A stretch of 64,000 bases of DNA, taken from Ostrinia nubilalis (taxonomy: Eukaryota; Arthropoda; Insecta; Lepidoptera; Crambidae). A program made the translations under genes and the position numbers. This document shows, one piece after another, positions 35,679 to 45,999 of this stretch; within the stretch, counting starts at the first letter, position 1, and each line of letters opens with the position of its first letter. The DNA is taken from positions 6,884,501 to 6,948,500 of the forward strand of contig NC_087105.1 in the NCBI RefSeq assembly GCF_963855985.1, in the 5' to 3' direction. The notes beneath the pieces were generated by a model that searched no databases, had not been told where the DNA came from, and was given only the letters and a program-made list of their open reading frames with translations.

Positions 35679-38288
35679 ATGTTAAACGTCTTTTATCAAA
35701 ATGTTAATAGAATCAGGTCAAAAACAAATGAACTTTATCTTAACATATTAAACAATAATTATGATGTAATCTGCTTAACAGAGACTAATCTTAACAGTTC
35801 TGTGTTTGATTGTGAACTGATGGATCCTCGATACAATGTTTTTCGTAGAGATCGACACACGACATGCATAAATAAAAGGGACGGTGGTGGTGTACTCATA
35901 GGTATTAAGAAGAAATTCAAAGTAATACGTCGAAGCATTTGGGACAGTAAAATCGAGGACTTATGGGTTAGCATACTGCCCGAAAATAGTAATAGTAAAT
36001 CTGTAAATGTCTGTGTTTGCTATCTCCCGCCTGATATATCATCTGATCTATTAGAATTATTTTATAACTCTTGTATTGAAAGGATTTTGGAGGCGCGGTC
36101 AATCGACGAGTTTATTCTAATTGGCGACTTTAATACTCCTAGTGTAACATGGTCTGCGAGCGATGACTTATTATATCTTTCCCCAAACCCCAATATATCG
36201 AATTTTAAGACAGATAGGCTACTTGAATTTATAACATTATGCAACTTAAAACAATACAACGGCCACCTTAACCAGAATGGTCGATGTCTGGATCTGATTT
36301 TGTCTACTTTTAACTGCACTATTGACATAGGTGACCCTATCAGTCAAGTTGATGTTCATCACCCTCCTCTGTCCATAAACTTCCAACTGCCCACTAATGT
36401 AAAACCCTTGGAGCGCAGGCAATCTGGGCGCCTAAATTACAAAAAGTGTAACTTCTATGAATTAAACAAGGACATCGAACAGACGGATTGGCACCTATTA
36501 CTCTCTAATAATGACATTAATTCTGATGTCGATTGTTTTTATGAAACACTTAATGAATTAATTAAAAAACATACTCCACTTACCAAGGATTGTTCGTCTT
36601 TTCCACCTTGGTTTAGTAAGGGTTTAAGACAGTGTTTAAAGGAAAAACTTAAATTTCACAAGTTATATAAAAAATATAAAAACCCACGAGATTATGACAC
36701 GTTTGCTCTGTTGCGGTCACGAAGTAAAAATCTCATGAAGACTTGTTACAATAATTACATTAAATCTGTGGAGGGTTCCTTAAAGGACAACCTCAAGTAT
36801 TTCTGGAGCTATGTTCACAATAAAAAAGCTTCATCGAATAGCATACCGTGCACTATGAAATTTAAAGATCAGGCGACCTCGGATAGGGGGCAAATATGCG
36901 AACTCTTCGCTGAGTACTTTGGTTCTGTGTATGATGCAACCTCGAGCGATTTGGCAGACTGGTCTTCGCCGTTCATAAGCTCCAGCTATGGCAGTCTAAT
37001 TCAGTCTATTGATATATCCCAAACTGAAGTGTTAGCGAAAATTAAGGGTCTGGACGAATTTAAAGGAGCTGGTCCCGACAATATACCTTCTTTACTTCTT
37101 AAGAGATGTGCTGAAACCATGTGTGTACCCTTGTGTATTCTATACAATAAATCTTTGAAATTTGGTGTATTCCCATCTAAATGGAAAATGGCTCACATTG
37201 TACCCGTGTTTAAATCTGGTGATAGGTCGCTCTGTGAAAACTATCGACCAATCAGTATTTTGTCTTGTTGTGCTAAGTTGTTCGAAACATTCGTCTATGA
37301 TGCTCTCTACCGCCATTTTGAGCCTTTCTTGTCACCGCATCAACATGGTTTTGTCAAAAATAGGTCTACCACCAGTAATCTCTTGGAATACAAGAGTTAC
37401 TTATGTGGCTCATTTGCAAAAAGGGGTCAGGTGGACTCAATTTATACAGACTTTGCCAAGGCTTTCGATAGGGTGAACCACTCTATCCTTTGTAAGAAGC
37501 TGGAAGCTTATGGATTACACGGTGACTTGCTGCGTTGGGTGCAATCGTATTTGAAGAGACGTAGTCAGTTAGTGGCTTTGAAGGGGGACCTTTCAACACC
37601 TTTTACCGTCCCATCTGGTGTCCCGCAAGGATCCCATCTTGGGCCCCTGTTTTTTATAATTTTTATTAATGACCTTGTAGATCAGTTATCATGTCCATGT
37701 CTCTTATATGCTGACGATTTGAAGATATATAGCTCCATAGGTAATCTTGATGACGCTGCACAACTTCAAAAGGACTTGGACTTGGTATTGGAATGGTGTA
37801 AGTTGAATCGAATGACCCTAAACGTAGATAAATGTTTCGTTGTTACGTTTACAAAGAAATTAAACACTATTAACTTTAATTACTCTCTAAATAACCACAC
37901 CCTTCTCCGTAAGTCTTTAGTCAGGGACTTGGGAGTTATGTTTGATAGTGAATTGTCTTTCAGGTCGCACTATGATTGCATTGTGGACAGAGCGTCGTGT
38001 ATGTTGGGCTTCGTTCATAGAATAACAAAGCACTTTAAAAACATCTCGTCTTATTTAACACTTTACTTTGCTTTGGTTCGCGGTTTGTTAGAATATAACA
38101 CGGTAATTTGGTCTCCATTTTATCAAGTTCACATTGATAAAATCGAACAAATCCAAGGACGATTTCTTAGGCTGATTTGTTTTAGAATTCATCTTCATCG
38201 CACGTTGCGTTCCTACAGGGAGAGACTTACCAAGTTTGGAATGACATCACTGTCCTGTCGTAGAGTGCAGCTTGACTGTCACAGTTAA
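35679..38288 (+). CDS. Non-LTR retrotransposon ORF2: AP endonuclease plus reverse transcriptase
   Basis: This protein would nick chromosomal DNA and reverse-transcribe the element RNA at the nick (target-primed reverse transcription). Numbering below counts TTG 35673 as residue 1; the first ATG is residue 3, and an in-frame stop lies at 35655. Endonuclease, residues 4-240: YQNVNR (8-13), catalytic Glu in LTETNL (E37), GDFN (151-154), LDLILS and VHHPPL (228-233), a variant of the usual SDH motif. RT, about 480-740: YRPISIL (from 524), motif A TDFAKAFD with Asp593, GVPQGSHLGP (649-658), YADD (679-682). The frame is open for 871 codons but ends about 70-100 residues early through a deletion/frameshift, so an intact EN and RT core has a broken C-terminus. 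Confidence 0.92.
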   Translation: MLNVFYQNVNRIRSKTNELYLNILNNNYDVICLTETNLNSSVFDCELMDPRYNVFRRDRHTTCINKRDGGGVLIGIKKKFKVIRRSIWDSKIEDLWVSILPENSNSKSVNVCVCYLPPDISSDLLELFYNSCIERILEARSIDEFILIGDFNTPSVTWSASDDLLYLSPNPNISNFKTDRLLEFITLCNLKQYNGHLNQNGRCLDLILSTFNCTIDIGDPISQVDVHHPPLSINFQLPTNVKPLERRQSGRLNYKKCNFYELNKDIEQTDWHLLLSNNDINSDVDCFYETLNELIKKHTPLTKDCSSFPPWFSKGLRQCLKEKLKFHKLYKKYKNPRDYDTFALLRSRSKNLMKTCYNNYIKSVEGSLKDNLKYFWSYVHNKKASSNSIPCTMKFKDQATSDRGQICELFAEYFGSVYDATSSDLADWSSPFISSSYGSLIQSIDISQTEVLAKIKGLDEFKGAGPDNIPSLLLKRCAETMCVPLCILYNKSLKFGVFPSKWKMAHIVPVFKSGDRSLCENYRPISILSCCAKLFETFVYDALYRHFEPFLSPHQHGFVKNRSTTSNLLEYKSYLCGSFAKRGQVDSIYTDFAKAFDRVNHSILCKKLEAYGLHGDLLRWVQSYLKRRSQLVALKGDLSTPFTVPSGVPQGSHLGPLFFIIFINDLVDQLSCPCLLYADDLKIYSSIGNLDDAAQLQKDLDLVLEWCKLNRMTLNVDKCFVVTFTKKLNTINFNYSLNNHTLLRKSLVRDLGVMFDSELSFRSHYDCIVDRASCMLGFVHRITKHFKNISSYLTLYFALVRGLLEYNTVIWSPFYQVHIDKIEQIQGRFLRLICFRIHLHRTLRSYRERLTKFGMTSLSCRRVQLDCHS

Positions 38289-38491
38289 ATTTCAATACCC
38301 ATAGTCGCGTTCGCAGACCTAAATTATTCAGTCTCAATGTTTACACCAATAATATTTCGTATTTTAATCCCGTAACACGAATGTGCCGTCAGTATAATGA
38401 GCTTGTCGCTGACTGTGACGATATTGATATTTTTCATTGCAGTCAGGCTAAATTTAGGAAGAGTGTATCTGATAATCTTAGAGATACCTAG
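38285..38491 (+). pseudogene. Out-of-frame C-terminal remnant of the retrotransposon ORF2
   Basis: In the frame one base before the ORF2 stop, translation continues for 68 codons (LNFNTHSRVRRPKLFSLNV ... KFRKSVSDNLRDT) to TAG at 38489-38491. This has the look of a normal LINE C-terminus (NVPxxRxRRPxLFxLxxxRTN-type segment). The expected link between RRVQLD and this block, roughly 20-30 residues (FLYKLLNG region), is missing. A deletion with frameshift near 38280 explains both. It likely makes this copy defective or attenuated. Confidence 0.7.
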
Positions 38492-38720
38492 CTGAGTTGG
38501 TGGCTTTTTGAATTTTATCCATGGGTTGCACCATCTTGCATTGTGTGTTTTATCTTGCTGTATTTTATCTTTTCTGAATATGTTTTGAACTTTGCAATAA
38601 CGTCTGCTGTTTAGTTTTTTGATGTAGTATGTACATACTAAGGGTAACAACCTAGTCCATAAAATCGCAGTGTATTAAAATTTGTAAATCATATTTTGGC
38701 TGTAACCTGTTTTGTACGTC

Positions 38721-38721
<1 letters not shown>

Positions 38722-38760
<39 letters not shown>

Positions 38761-38763
38761 ATA
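38722..38763 (+). repeat. (TAAA)n tail of the retrotransposon
   Basis: About ten uninterrupted TAAA units immediately follow the element 3' UTR. Tetranucleotide tails of this kind arise by slippage during target-primed reverse transcription, so this marks the 3' end of the insertion. Confidence 0.9.
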
Positions 38764-39064
38764 GAGTTAAAGGGGTAACAATGTAATTAGGAACTTTTTT
38801 AATCTTTCAAGACTTATTTAATTACACCAATCTACTTTTAAGTGACAAAAGATAATTAAAAAGGTAAAAGTACTACTGAAAACAATATCGAACTTAAAAG
38901 TAAGCTTTGGCGTTGAAAATGCGCCTCTACTTTTTCGGTTAAGTTTCGTGTGCAGATATCAGGTATAGGTACATAGGTACGTTTATATCTAATGTAAGAA
39001 AAATAAGAAACATGTGTGGCATACATAACCACACTTCTAAAGAACTAACCAATATATTTAATTA

Positions 39065-39180
39065 ACAAAACCGAACACCTACGGGACTACAATCAGGTAA
39101 ATACGGAAAGTTAAAAAGCTTAAATGGCTGTAATCCGTGGGGAATTGAGTTGTGGTATACAATTATGGTTTTCTAGTGAA
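39065..39180 (+). repeat. Diverged dispersed repeat, copy 1 of 2
   Basis: AATCAGGTAAATAC, GGAAAGTTAAA, AAATGGCTGTAATCC and TATACAATTATGGTTTTC recur in the same order at 43455-43605, with indels between. Preceding TTTAATTAACA is also shared. The family is not recognised. 38764-39064 holds nothing else. Confidence 0.45.
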
Positions 39181-39353
39181 ATAAATAAAAAAATGATAAT
39201 GTGGGCGGCGGACTAGAGCCCTCGGAGTGTACGATGTTAAAAATATTAAAAACATGACCGCCCTCTAAATCTTGTGTCGTGTGGGTTGTAACAACGGAGG
39301 TCAAAAACTTTGGAGTAAGGCTTCATAAGCCGCCATAATTGCGACTCTTACAC

Positions 39354-39483
39354 TCGTATTCACAAACGATTCTTGCTTTAGTGAAGCAGCAAATCGAACA
39401 CACAGCGTTGAATTAGATTGGTTCATGTGTGACCCTGCAACGCGCACTGTGAGACCTCATAGTAATATTTGTGAATACGGGCG
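39354..39483. mobile_element. MITE with CGTATTCACAAAC termini (copy 2)
   Basis: The ends CGTATTCACAAACGATTCTTG and ATATTTGTGAATACGGGCG are inverted. The interior matches the copy at 5467-5607 in reverse orientation, for example CGCGCACTGTGAGACCTCATAG. Length is about 130 bp and there is no coding capacity. Confidence 0.75.
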
Positions 39484-39728
39484 TTATTGTGCTCGTTTTT
39501 TCCCTAAAATCATGTTGATTCAATAAACCATGTCCTGTCAAACTGGGAACAAACACCAAGTGTTAAAGGACAATGTTCGTTCTCCATACATTGTTCGCCT
39601 AAAGAACCAACAATTTTGACATATTACTACCCGAAAGCGAAATAATACGATTCTGTGTGTAAGAACAATGATTCCTGATGGACACTTGCCATAAAATTAA
39701 TGATTAAGAATATTAAATCACAGCGATT

Positions 39729-40159
39729 TTATAATATGTCGTTTATGACAACATGGCGTCTAATGTATTGTGTGAATGTATGAACACCGATTCGCGAAAA
39801 ATGTTTTGTATTGTCGTCACGCCGAGTCGCAGCCAAATAGTATAAAATAATAGAACAAGTTTTAGAAATACAACTCGGCATTCCACTTTTACAATATGCC
39901 CACATATTGCACGTAAATAAACAACATGAATCGTAGGTTGTTTCCACCCTTGTCATCTGACACATGAAATAAACTCCTATTGTATTATAGATATCGAAGC
40001 CGAATCGTATATAATAATAGAATGGGTTTTGGAGATCACTCGGGGTTCCACTTTTATAAAATACCTACATATTACATAAAAATACCACGAATCATGAGTT
40101 TTCTTTTCACCATTTACATCTGACACGAGATAACAAACTCCTATCTCCATGACTACCAT
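39729..40159 (-). repeat. Diverged tandem duplication, about 165-bp period
   Basis: Two units (about 39836-39980 and 40003-40155) share blocks such as TTCCACTTTTA, CACATATT/TACATATTACA, ACATGAATC/ACGAATCATGA and ACATCTGACAC...CTCCTAT, offset by 165 bp. Both are open on the minus strand: a 78-codon frame (39729-39965) and a 60-codon frame (39977-40159) whose products share a pattern of T-[YH]-D-S, then ISKT and SII.Y. Conservation at residue level could mean decayed coding exons or simply repeat homology. No family recognised. Confidence 0.55.
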
Positions 40160-40566
40160 CGTAGTCTATGCCAAAGACTACAATATTTTAAGCAAGAAGT
40201 TTCAAACCTTAGCGGCTACGGTAACCCCTGGGCCACATACATCATGATAACATTCGGTCGACACCGGAACTAAGTCTTGCGATTATGCAAAAAAGCATCG
40301 TATTCTAGTGCGGCTATATCACGTTCAACCGGGGTTTTAATTCGACTAAAGTCCTGACTAAAGACTGGAAGAAAATACGCCGCATTGTATGAGCACTTCG
40401 TGTTCGTTAAATCGGCTTCAGATCTAGAGCCCACATAGTTTTCTTTCCAATAATATCCGCAAGTAGCGCTGCATGATCTTTACAACAAAAACGGCAATAG
40501 TTATTAAGGTGCCAAAATTATATGATTACTTTGGCACGGTATTATACACGTGCGAAGATTTGTCAT

Positions 40567-40740
40567 TTTCATTCATTTCTTCATCATCATCATCATTTCA
40601 GCCACAGGACGTCCACTACTGAACATAGGCCTCCCCCAATGACTTCCACATCGCACGGTTGGTAGCGGCCTGCATCCAGCGCCTTCCCGCTACCTTTATC
40701 AGGTCGTCGGTCCACCTTGTGGTGGGTTGACATTGCAGAA
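40567..40740 (-). mobile_element. LINE 3' end, (GAT)n-tailed subfamily
   Basis: The minus strand encodes TRWTDDLIKVAGRRWMQAA and continues through MWKSLGEAYVQ, the LINE C-terminal block, ending in a (GAT)n tail (CATCATCATCATC on plus). It is 5' truncated at about 40740. Confidence 0.8.
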
Positions 40741-40917
40741 TATGACTTTTGATAGGTTCATCATAGAATTCGGCGGGGATATCCTCACGGAGGAAGTTCG
40801 TAAAAGGGCGGAACAAGATCTTATAATAATGCAAGGCCGAAGCTGTTACGCGCGTGCTCCTACGTGTAATCCGGCGAGTATGCAATAAATAGTAATGTCT
40901 GGTAAATAGTGGTAATA

Positions 40918-41163
40918 CGTATCGTTCGTTCGTTCGTTTCAGCCGAAAAGACGTCCACTGCTGGACAAAGGCCTCCCCCAAGGATTTCCACGAAGACCGA
41001 TCCTGCACCGCTCGCATACAGGCACCTCCCGCGACCTTCACCAGATCGTCGGTCCACCTAGTGGGAGGCCTGCCCACGCTACGTCTTTCGGCTCGTGGTC
41101 GCCACTCAAGAACTTTCCTGCCCCAGCGGCCATCAGCTCTACGAGCTATGTGCCCCGCCCAGT
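40918..41163 (-). mobile_element. LINE 3' end, (CGAA)n-tailed subfamily
   Basis: The minus strand encodes GRPPTRWTDDLVKVAGGACM and then WKSLGEAFVQQWTSF, followed by the tail CGAACGAACGAACGA (TTCG repeats on plus at 40921-40936). It lies 180 bp from the (GAT)n-tailed copy in the same orientation, and a 153-codon minus frame (40616-41077) runs through both. About 93 percent identical by eye to 19262-19467, and it extends further into the coding block. Confidence 0.8.
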
Positions 41164-42441
41164 CTATGTCTGTATGCGCTACGATTACAGGGTATCATTT
41201 TGCATAGTCGCAAGACTTCACTCCGCTGCTGTCAAATCAATGTCGCATAATGTTATCGCAATGTGTGTGGCCCTTGGCCAAATCACAGAAGCCTATGCGA
41301 AGAAAGAGCACTTGAATGACAATAAAAATCAGGGTTACCATTTTATAAGATTTCCTCACTATTGAGGGTAACAAAGTAACATTAATAATCTAGCCATTAA
41401 TTACATTTATTACCTATACGAGAAAGTAAAGCAACATGCGGTTTTATTTTCATTTGTAAAATATTAAACCCCTCATATTTGTAACAGTTTGTTCCAAGTT
41501 TAGTTTTACTGTTTTGTTAACAGTATTGCTGTTTCAGCTGTCACTGTGAAGCTTTGGGAAAATAAATAAATAGAAAAAATATTAACATAAATATTTATTT
41601 AAGTTTTTATGTTCATTATCATAATATGCCAATTTAAGTTACACTGTGTGACAGTCTTTGACACTAAACAAACTCTTCAGCTTAATAATACCTACCTACA
41701 GGGCGTTTTTATAGTTACTCTTGCTGATGAAACAAGAAGGGTTGATTCTACTACTGAAATACAACTACTTTTCTTACAGGACCAATATCAAATTCTCAAA
41801 AAAATTCACATCCTCGTGATGGTGATAATTTCTATGGAGAGGTTTTTTTTATATTCGGTCTCTTGGGATAAGTTATTCCATTTGAGCAGTAGAATTAATC
41901 CTTTTTATTCGATCACATATAAAAACAACACAAGTGTTTAGGAAAACTTCTTCTTTGGTATGGTATCACTACGGAGTTATAATGTCGGCAACTCTGTATC
42001 ACTGACTTGTAACTTTCAAACAGCATGAATAATAAGGGCACCACATTGGTTTTCTTTCTGAAAAAAGGCTTTCAGTTTTAGTACTAACCCTTTAGCACTA
42101 TTTCATTGAAATAAAAATACAATAAACGCACAGAAGACTGAAATTGAGTCAACTGACGTGACATTTATAATTTGTTGACATTATGACAGTTTGACAAGAC
42201 TAGGGATTGAAAAAGTTTTAATTGAAAAAGTAAAATGACAATTTATTAAAACGATTCACATGGATATAATCGATTAAAAATATTTATAAAATGTTCTGAT
42301 ACTTGCCTGTAGCGATTATCCAATCCTGGTTTCTACTGAAAAACTACCTCGTGGCAAGATTTTAATAAAATAATAAAATCTTTATCTTCTCTTTCACAAT
42401 CTATAAAAGTTCATTTGGTCTATTATTATACATGTGCTATG
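41164..42441. other. No recognised gene
   Basis: AT-rich. A 110-codon plus frame at 41609-41941 has low-complexity aliphatic composition and no motif or recognisable splice context, so it is not called. No RNA gene or repeat seen. Confidence 0.35.
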
Positions 42442-42622
42442 AATGAGGGTTTTCGCGATTGAAAAATCCGCGAGATGGCAATACGTAGACGCGAGGTCCA
42501 AATGCTGCATGATTGGTGGATATCTGTCAATGTCATGTCAAAAATAACCAATCATGCAGCATTTGGACCTCACGTCTACGTATTGCCATCTGGCGGATTT
42601 TTCAATCGCGAAAACCCTCATT
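42442..42622. mobile_element. Palindromic MITE, 181 bp (AATGAGGGTTTTCGCG ends)
   Basis: Arms of about 76 bp (42442-42517 and 42547-42622) are inverted with few mismatches, through GGCAATACGTAGACG and GGTCCAAATGCTGCATGATTGGT. The loop is about 29 bp. The flanks GCTATG and CATAGA extend the symmetry imperfectly. Non-coding hairpin element. Confidence 0.85.
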
Positions 42623-42651
42623 GGCATAGATTATGAGAGACTGGCAACTAT

Positions 42652-42712
42652 ACTAGGTTGATATCAGGTGATCCGTCTGCTCATTTGCCTCCTGTCACAT
42701 AAAAAAAAAATA
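42652..42712 (+). mobile_element. Retroposon 3' end with poly-A (ATCAGGTGATCCGTCTGCTC)
   Basis: ATCAGGTGATCCGTCTGCTC is followed by ATTTGCCTCCTG and an A-run. I recall this block as a very common lepidopteran retroposon 3' terminus. Nothing of the upstream body is recognisable. Confidence 0.55.
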
Positions 42713-43454
42713 TATATGTTTCTCACACTTCAACTGGCATTGGATTCAACATCGGATTCTGACACTTTTACAGTTATGATACCATGAATATCAATTTATG
42801 GTCCTAATTATTTTTATTTTATTTACGACCTTCGACCAGTTGGACACTTTAGATATCTTCTTGTAATAGTGTCAAACTGTCAATATCTTTTTAGCTTTTA
42901 ACGCAAATCTAGTCTTCAAAGCAGTTTAATCGATTTATTTTATTTTCAAAATCGATATTTTATTGTCTATGATGGCCGCAGGAACATCACTATACATGGA
43001 CTCCCAGCAATAAAGTACGGTAATGCCTCGTACAGATTTTATCGGCAAAAATTATGGAACTTGATAGGTTTTAGACCATGCCACGCACCAAAACGTCCGG
43101 AAGTTGTAATAGTATTATAGAATAAACGTTAAAAGACTTATTTATTTAATTTTTCAATGCTTAAGTGTCCATTAGAATGAAAGGGTGCTTAATGTATTAA
43201 AAAAAATAGAAAATAATTATGATGGGTTAATGTTTTTGGGCGGTTTTTTAGGCGGTTTCTGTTGTGTTACACCTGAAAAATGAACCCTGGATCTCCGTAT
43301 TGAGACAATTTAACTCTATTCTAACTCCAGAAACACAGTTAGCTCACTATACTTTTTTATAAATAACAACATCAATGTTTATTGACGAATATTAAACCAA
43401 AAAAGCACATTTCAAAAACCTCACAGATAAGTTAGCTCAACACTTTTTAAGCTC

Positions 43455-43605
43455 CATACTAATTTAATTAACATTGTGTCGACGCGTAATCAGGTAAAAA
43501 CTGCTGAAAGTTAAACGACTCTAATGGCTGTGTGATGAACGTGAATAATCCATAGGGAAGTACAGCCTTTCAGGCTTTCAGTGTACAATTACATTTTCAT
43601 AATTC
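43455..43605 (+). repeat. Diverged dispersed repeat, copy 2 of 2
   Basis: It shares ordered blocks with 39065-39180 (ATTTAATTAACA, AATCAGGTAAA, GAAAGTTAAA, TAATGGCTGT, GTACAATTA). It carries an extra insertion of about 30 bp with CAGCCTTTCAGGCTTTCAG. The family is unrecognised. Confidence 0.45.
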
Positions 43606-43860
43606 ACCGAAGGTCCCGGGCCGTATTAAAATAACCCAACATTTTGTAATTTGTATTACGCTTTAACAATTGCAGCGCGAAAAAGCCGCGATATTCATTT
43701 CAAAAGAATTATGTGTGGTTACCAGCTTTTAAAATCAAACGTTAGTAAATAATTCGGCGTCTATTTATGGACCGTTTTCAAATGAGTCTAATTTTAATGG
43801 GTATTGGGACTTTTGCATTTTGTACTTAATTTGGTACATGATTTCTCATGACAAAAATTA

Positions 43861-43930
43861 AGAGCCTTCGGTGGGACTCGAACCTGCGAAATATTCGTGA
43901 CTGCTTTAACCACTGAATAAGTGACACGTC
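43861..43930 (-). mobile_element. tRNA-derived SINE head
   Basis: The minus strand has TTATTCAGTGGTTAAAGCAG (A-box-like) and GCAGGTTCGAGTCCCACC (a near-perfect B box) at tRNA-like spacing, then a non-tRNA linker (GAAGGCTCTTAA). It lacks a closed acceptor stem, so SINE is preferred. Confidence 0.6.
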
Positions 43931-44474
43931 TCTGGCATTTAGGTAAAATGTCCATAACTTAAAAAAATAATAGGTTTTATTTAGCATTTTAAATTCTAAG
44001 AAACTTCATGGAGAACTTCAATCGACAGCTACCGCAGCCATAAGTTTATAAAAGTTGTCAAACAATTTAATAAGCTTACTAAAGCATATTCTTGAAGTTT
44101 TCAAAGATAATGTTACTCTATGAGACGAACTTTTTGTGAACCATTAATTACTTACATAGTTTCATATAAGTATTATATTTTATTACGTAGGTATGATAAA
44201 TAATAAGTGTGTAACTCGTCCATTCTATAAAATTTGGTTGGAAAATTGTTCAGTGTCCACGTTTTCCCGCGTATCTGACACAGAATAGGCGGCCATTGCT
44301 GATATAATTAAAGTTGCGCTAACAAATACTGGCCGAAAGAGAAAATTAAACCTTCGCCAAATATAATTAATGCAAGATGAGCGTCGGCACGTGGAGAACG
44401 AAGTGAAAATAGAGGATTTGAAAATAGAGGGTTTGAAAATAGAGAGCTGTTATAACGAATGGAAAAATTGAACT

Positions 44475-44676
44475 GTACCTCTAGTAGGAAAAACTTTCGA
44501 GTTCGTTTCGTTGCGTATTCAAAGTGTCATCGAAAAATTTTGTATGAAAAATTAAACAGCGCCCCCTATATTATAGCCGCCCTAGGGGGCGCTGTTTAAT
44601 TTTTCATACAAAATTTTTCGATGACACTTTGAATACGCAACGAAACGAACTCGAAAGTTTTTCCTACTAGAGGTAC
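44475..44676. mobile_element. Near-perfect 202-bp palindrome with CTCF-like centre
   Basis: Arms of about 94 bp (44475-44568 and 44583-44676) appear identical in reverse complement. The loop is about 14 bp. At the centre, AACAGCGCCCCCTA and TAGGGGGCGCTGTT face each other; AGGGGGCGC matches the core AGRKGGCRS of CTCF sites. The ends are GTACCTCTAGTAGG and complement. No coding capacity. A recently formed MITE-like foldback is the simplest explanation. The flanks 43931-44474 and 44677-45395 hold nothing else recognised. Confidence 0.85.
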
Positions 44677-45395
44677 TGAAGTTTTGGCCGTGAAAGAAAA
44701 AGCACTAGAGAAATGCTTGCTTAGGCACTCTCTGATGTCATTGATGATATGGTTTCAGTTATTGTAGAGTATGTTTTGTAACAAATAAGTACTTATGGCA
44801 ACCAGGATCCGAAATAGGCGAAAAAAGACCGTGGTTGAGTTAAAATAAATTTAGACCAACCCAGCCATGCAATCAAAATTGCATTTAACTAAACTGCTTA
44901 ACGTCACGTCGTTGTTTATAGTTAACAATAAACTTTTTACTTTTTTAGTCATTTATTTGAAGCGTACTTTACAAGTTAGCTGCGTCATATCTACGCAGGT
45001 CGGTCTCTACGTCGCGCCATCTGAAACTGATGTCAGGGTTTGATTTCATTAGTAATGATCCAAGCTGAAAGAAAAAATGAGACAAACGGCTCCTAGTTAT
45101 TTAATTCGAAAATAAGAAATTTTAACCTAATAATAACCTCTTTGTTTTTGTATTTTTATTTTAACAAAATCTCCTCAGTAAAAAATAGGTATTATTCATC
45201 TTATTCTGGAACACCATTTACCATACTTAGAGTTATTCTAAAAACTTATAAATATTATAATTACCAATTAAAATACTTTTAAGTAATTATTTTAATACGC
45301 ATGTAAACAAAAACGTAAAACATAAAGAAGTGGAGCTTCCAGCAGTCATGTGACTCAGTCGAGCAGCAAGAAATGCTTATGCCCCAAGACTTAAG

Positions 45396-45512
45396 ACCCT
45401 ATTCCAGAAAACGATTAAATAAAGTCAGCTCTATTCCTGGAATGCCCTGATGTGGGAGCGAGAGGGACTGGTTGATGTGATAAAGCAAAATCGATTTGGG
45501 GAATAGACCCCT
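45396..45512. mobile_element. Short MITE-like inverted repeat (GACCCTATTCC ends)
   Basis: AGACCCTATTCCAGAAAACGATT on the left pairs imperfectly with AATCGATTTGGGGAATAGACC on the right over about 20 bp, giving a 115-bp element. No clear target duplication. Confidence 0.45.
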
Positions 45513-45999
45513 TGGCCATTTGCATCCAATGAGTACGTAAGACTATGATTCATGCATTCCCCTAGTCTACACAAGTACTAACCATAACATATTTGGAAAC
45601 TTTTGGATGAAACTTTTAACTTATGGAATCTCATCGAATTAAGATGCGGAGAATTTTTTAGCCTCATACAGTTAACTCTTCGCTTTTTCTTAAATTCCAT
45701 GATTTTAAGAAACACCTCTTTACTCATCAATATGCATGTGCCTCGGACAAGGCAAAAAAAGAACATGCGTCTTGGGAATATCAAAATATTGGCTAAGTGA
45801 TCTGCTAACGGACCTTCATATTCTTTTCCTGGTTCAAGTCCATTGTTTCACCTAATTTTCTATCAGTCTCCGGCATTATGCCGCCAAATTTATTTTCCCG
45901 CCATGAGATTGCCATATTTTATCACAACGCTGGGAGGAACGTTCAGAATCCAATAACTTTGACTATGACAATATTCCGGAGTGAGACCAAAATAGATAG

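Larger units (their letters stand above)
35658..38763 (+). mobile_element. Non-LTR retrotransposon (LINE), 5' end uncertain
   Basis: The element comprises an endonuclease-RT ORF (35679-38288), a displaced C-terminal coding remnant (38285-38491), a 3' UTR of about 230 bp and a (TAAA)n tail (38722-38763). No LTRs, tRNA primer site or integrase are present. No first ORF with zinc knuckles is visible upstream, so the 5' end is probably truncated close to the ORF2 start. A microsatellite-like tail and an AP-type endonuclease fit the Jockey/CR1-like groups; exact clade needs a phylogeny. No target duplication was found. Confidence 0.9.

Noticed and set aside
35679..38288. Host gene or LTR/viral polymerase
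   Set aside because: The order AP endonuclease then RT, no protease, integrase or LTRs, and a (TAAA)n tail all indicate a non-LTR retrotransposon.
41609..41941. 110-codon plus frame
   Set aside because: Aliphatic, low-complexity composition without recognisable domain, start context or splice site.
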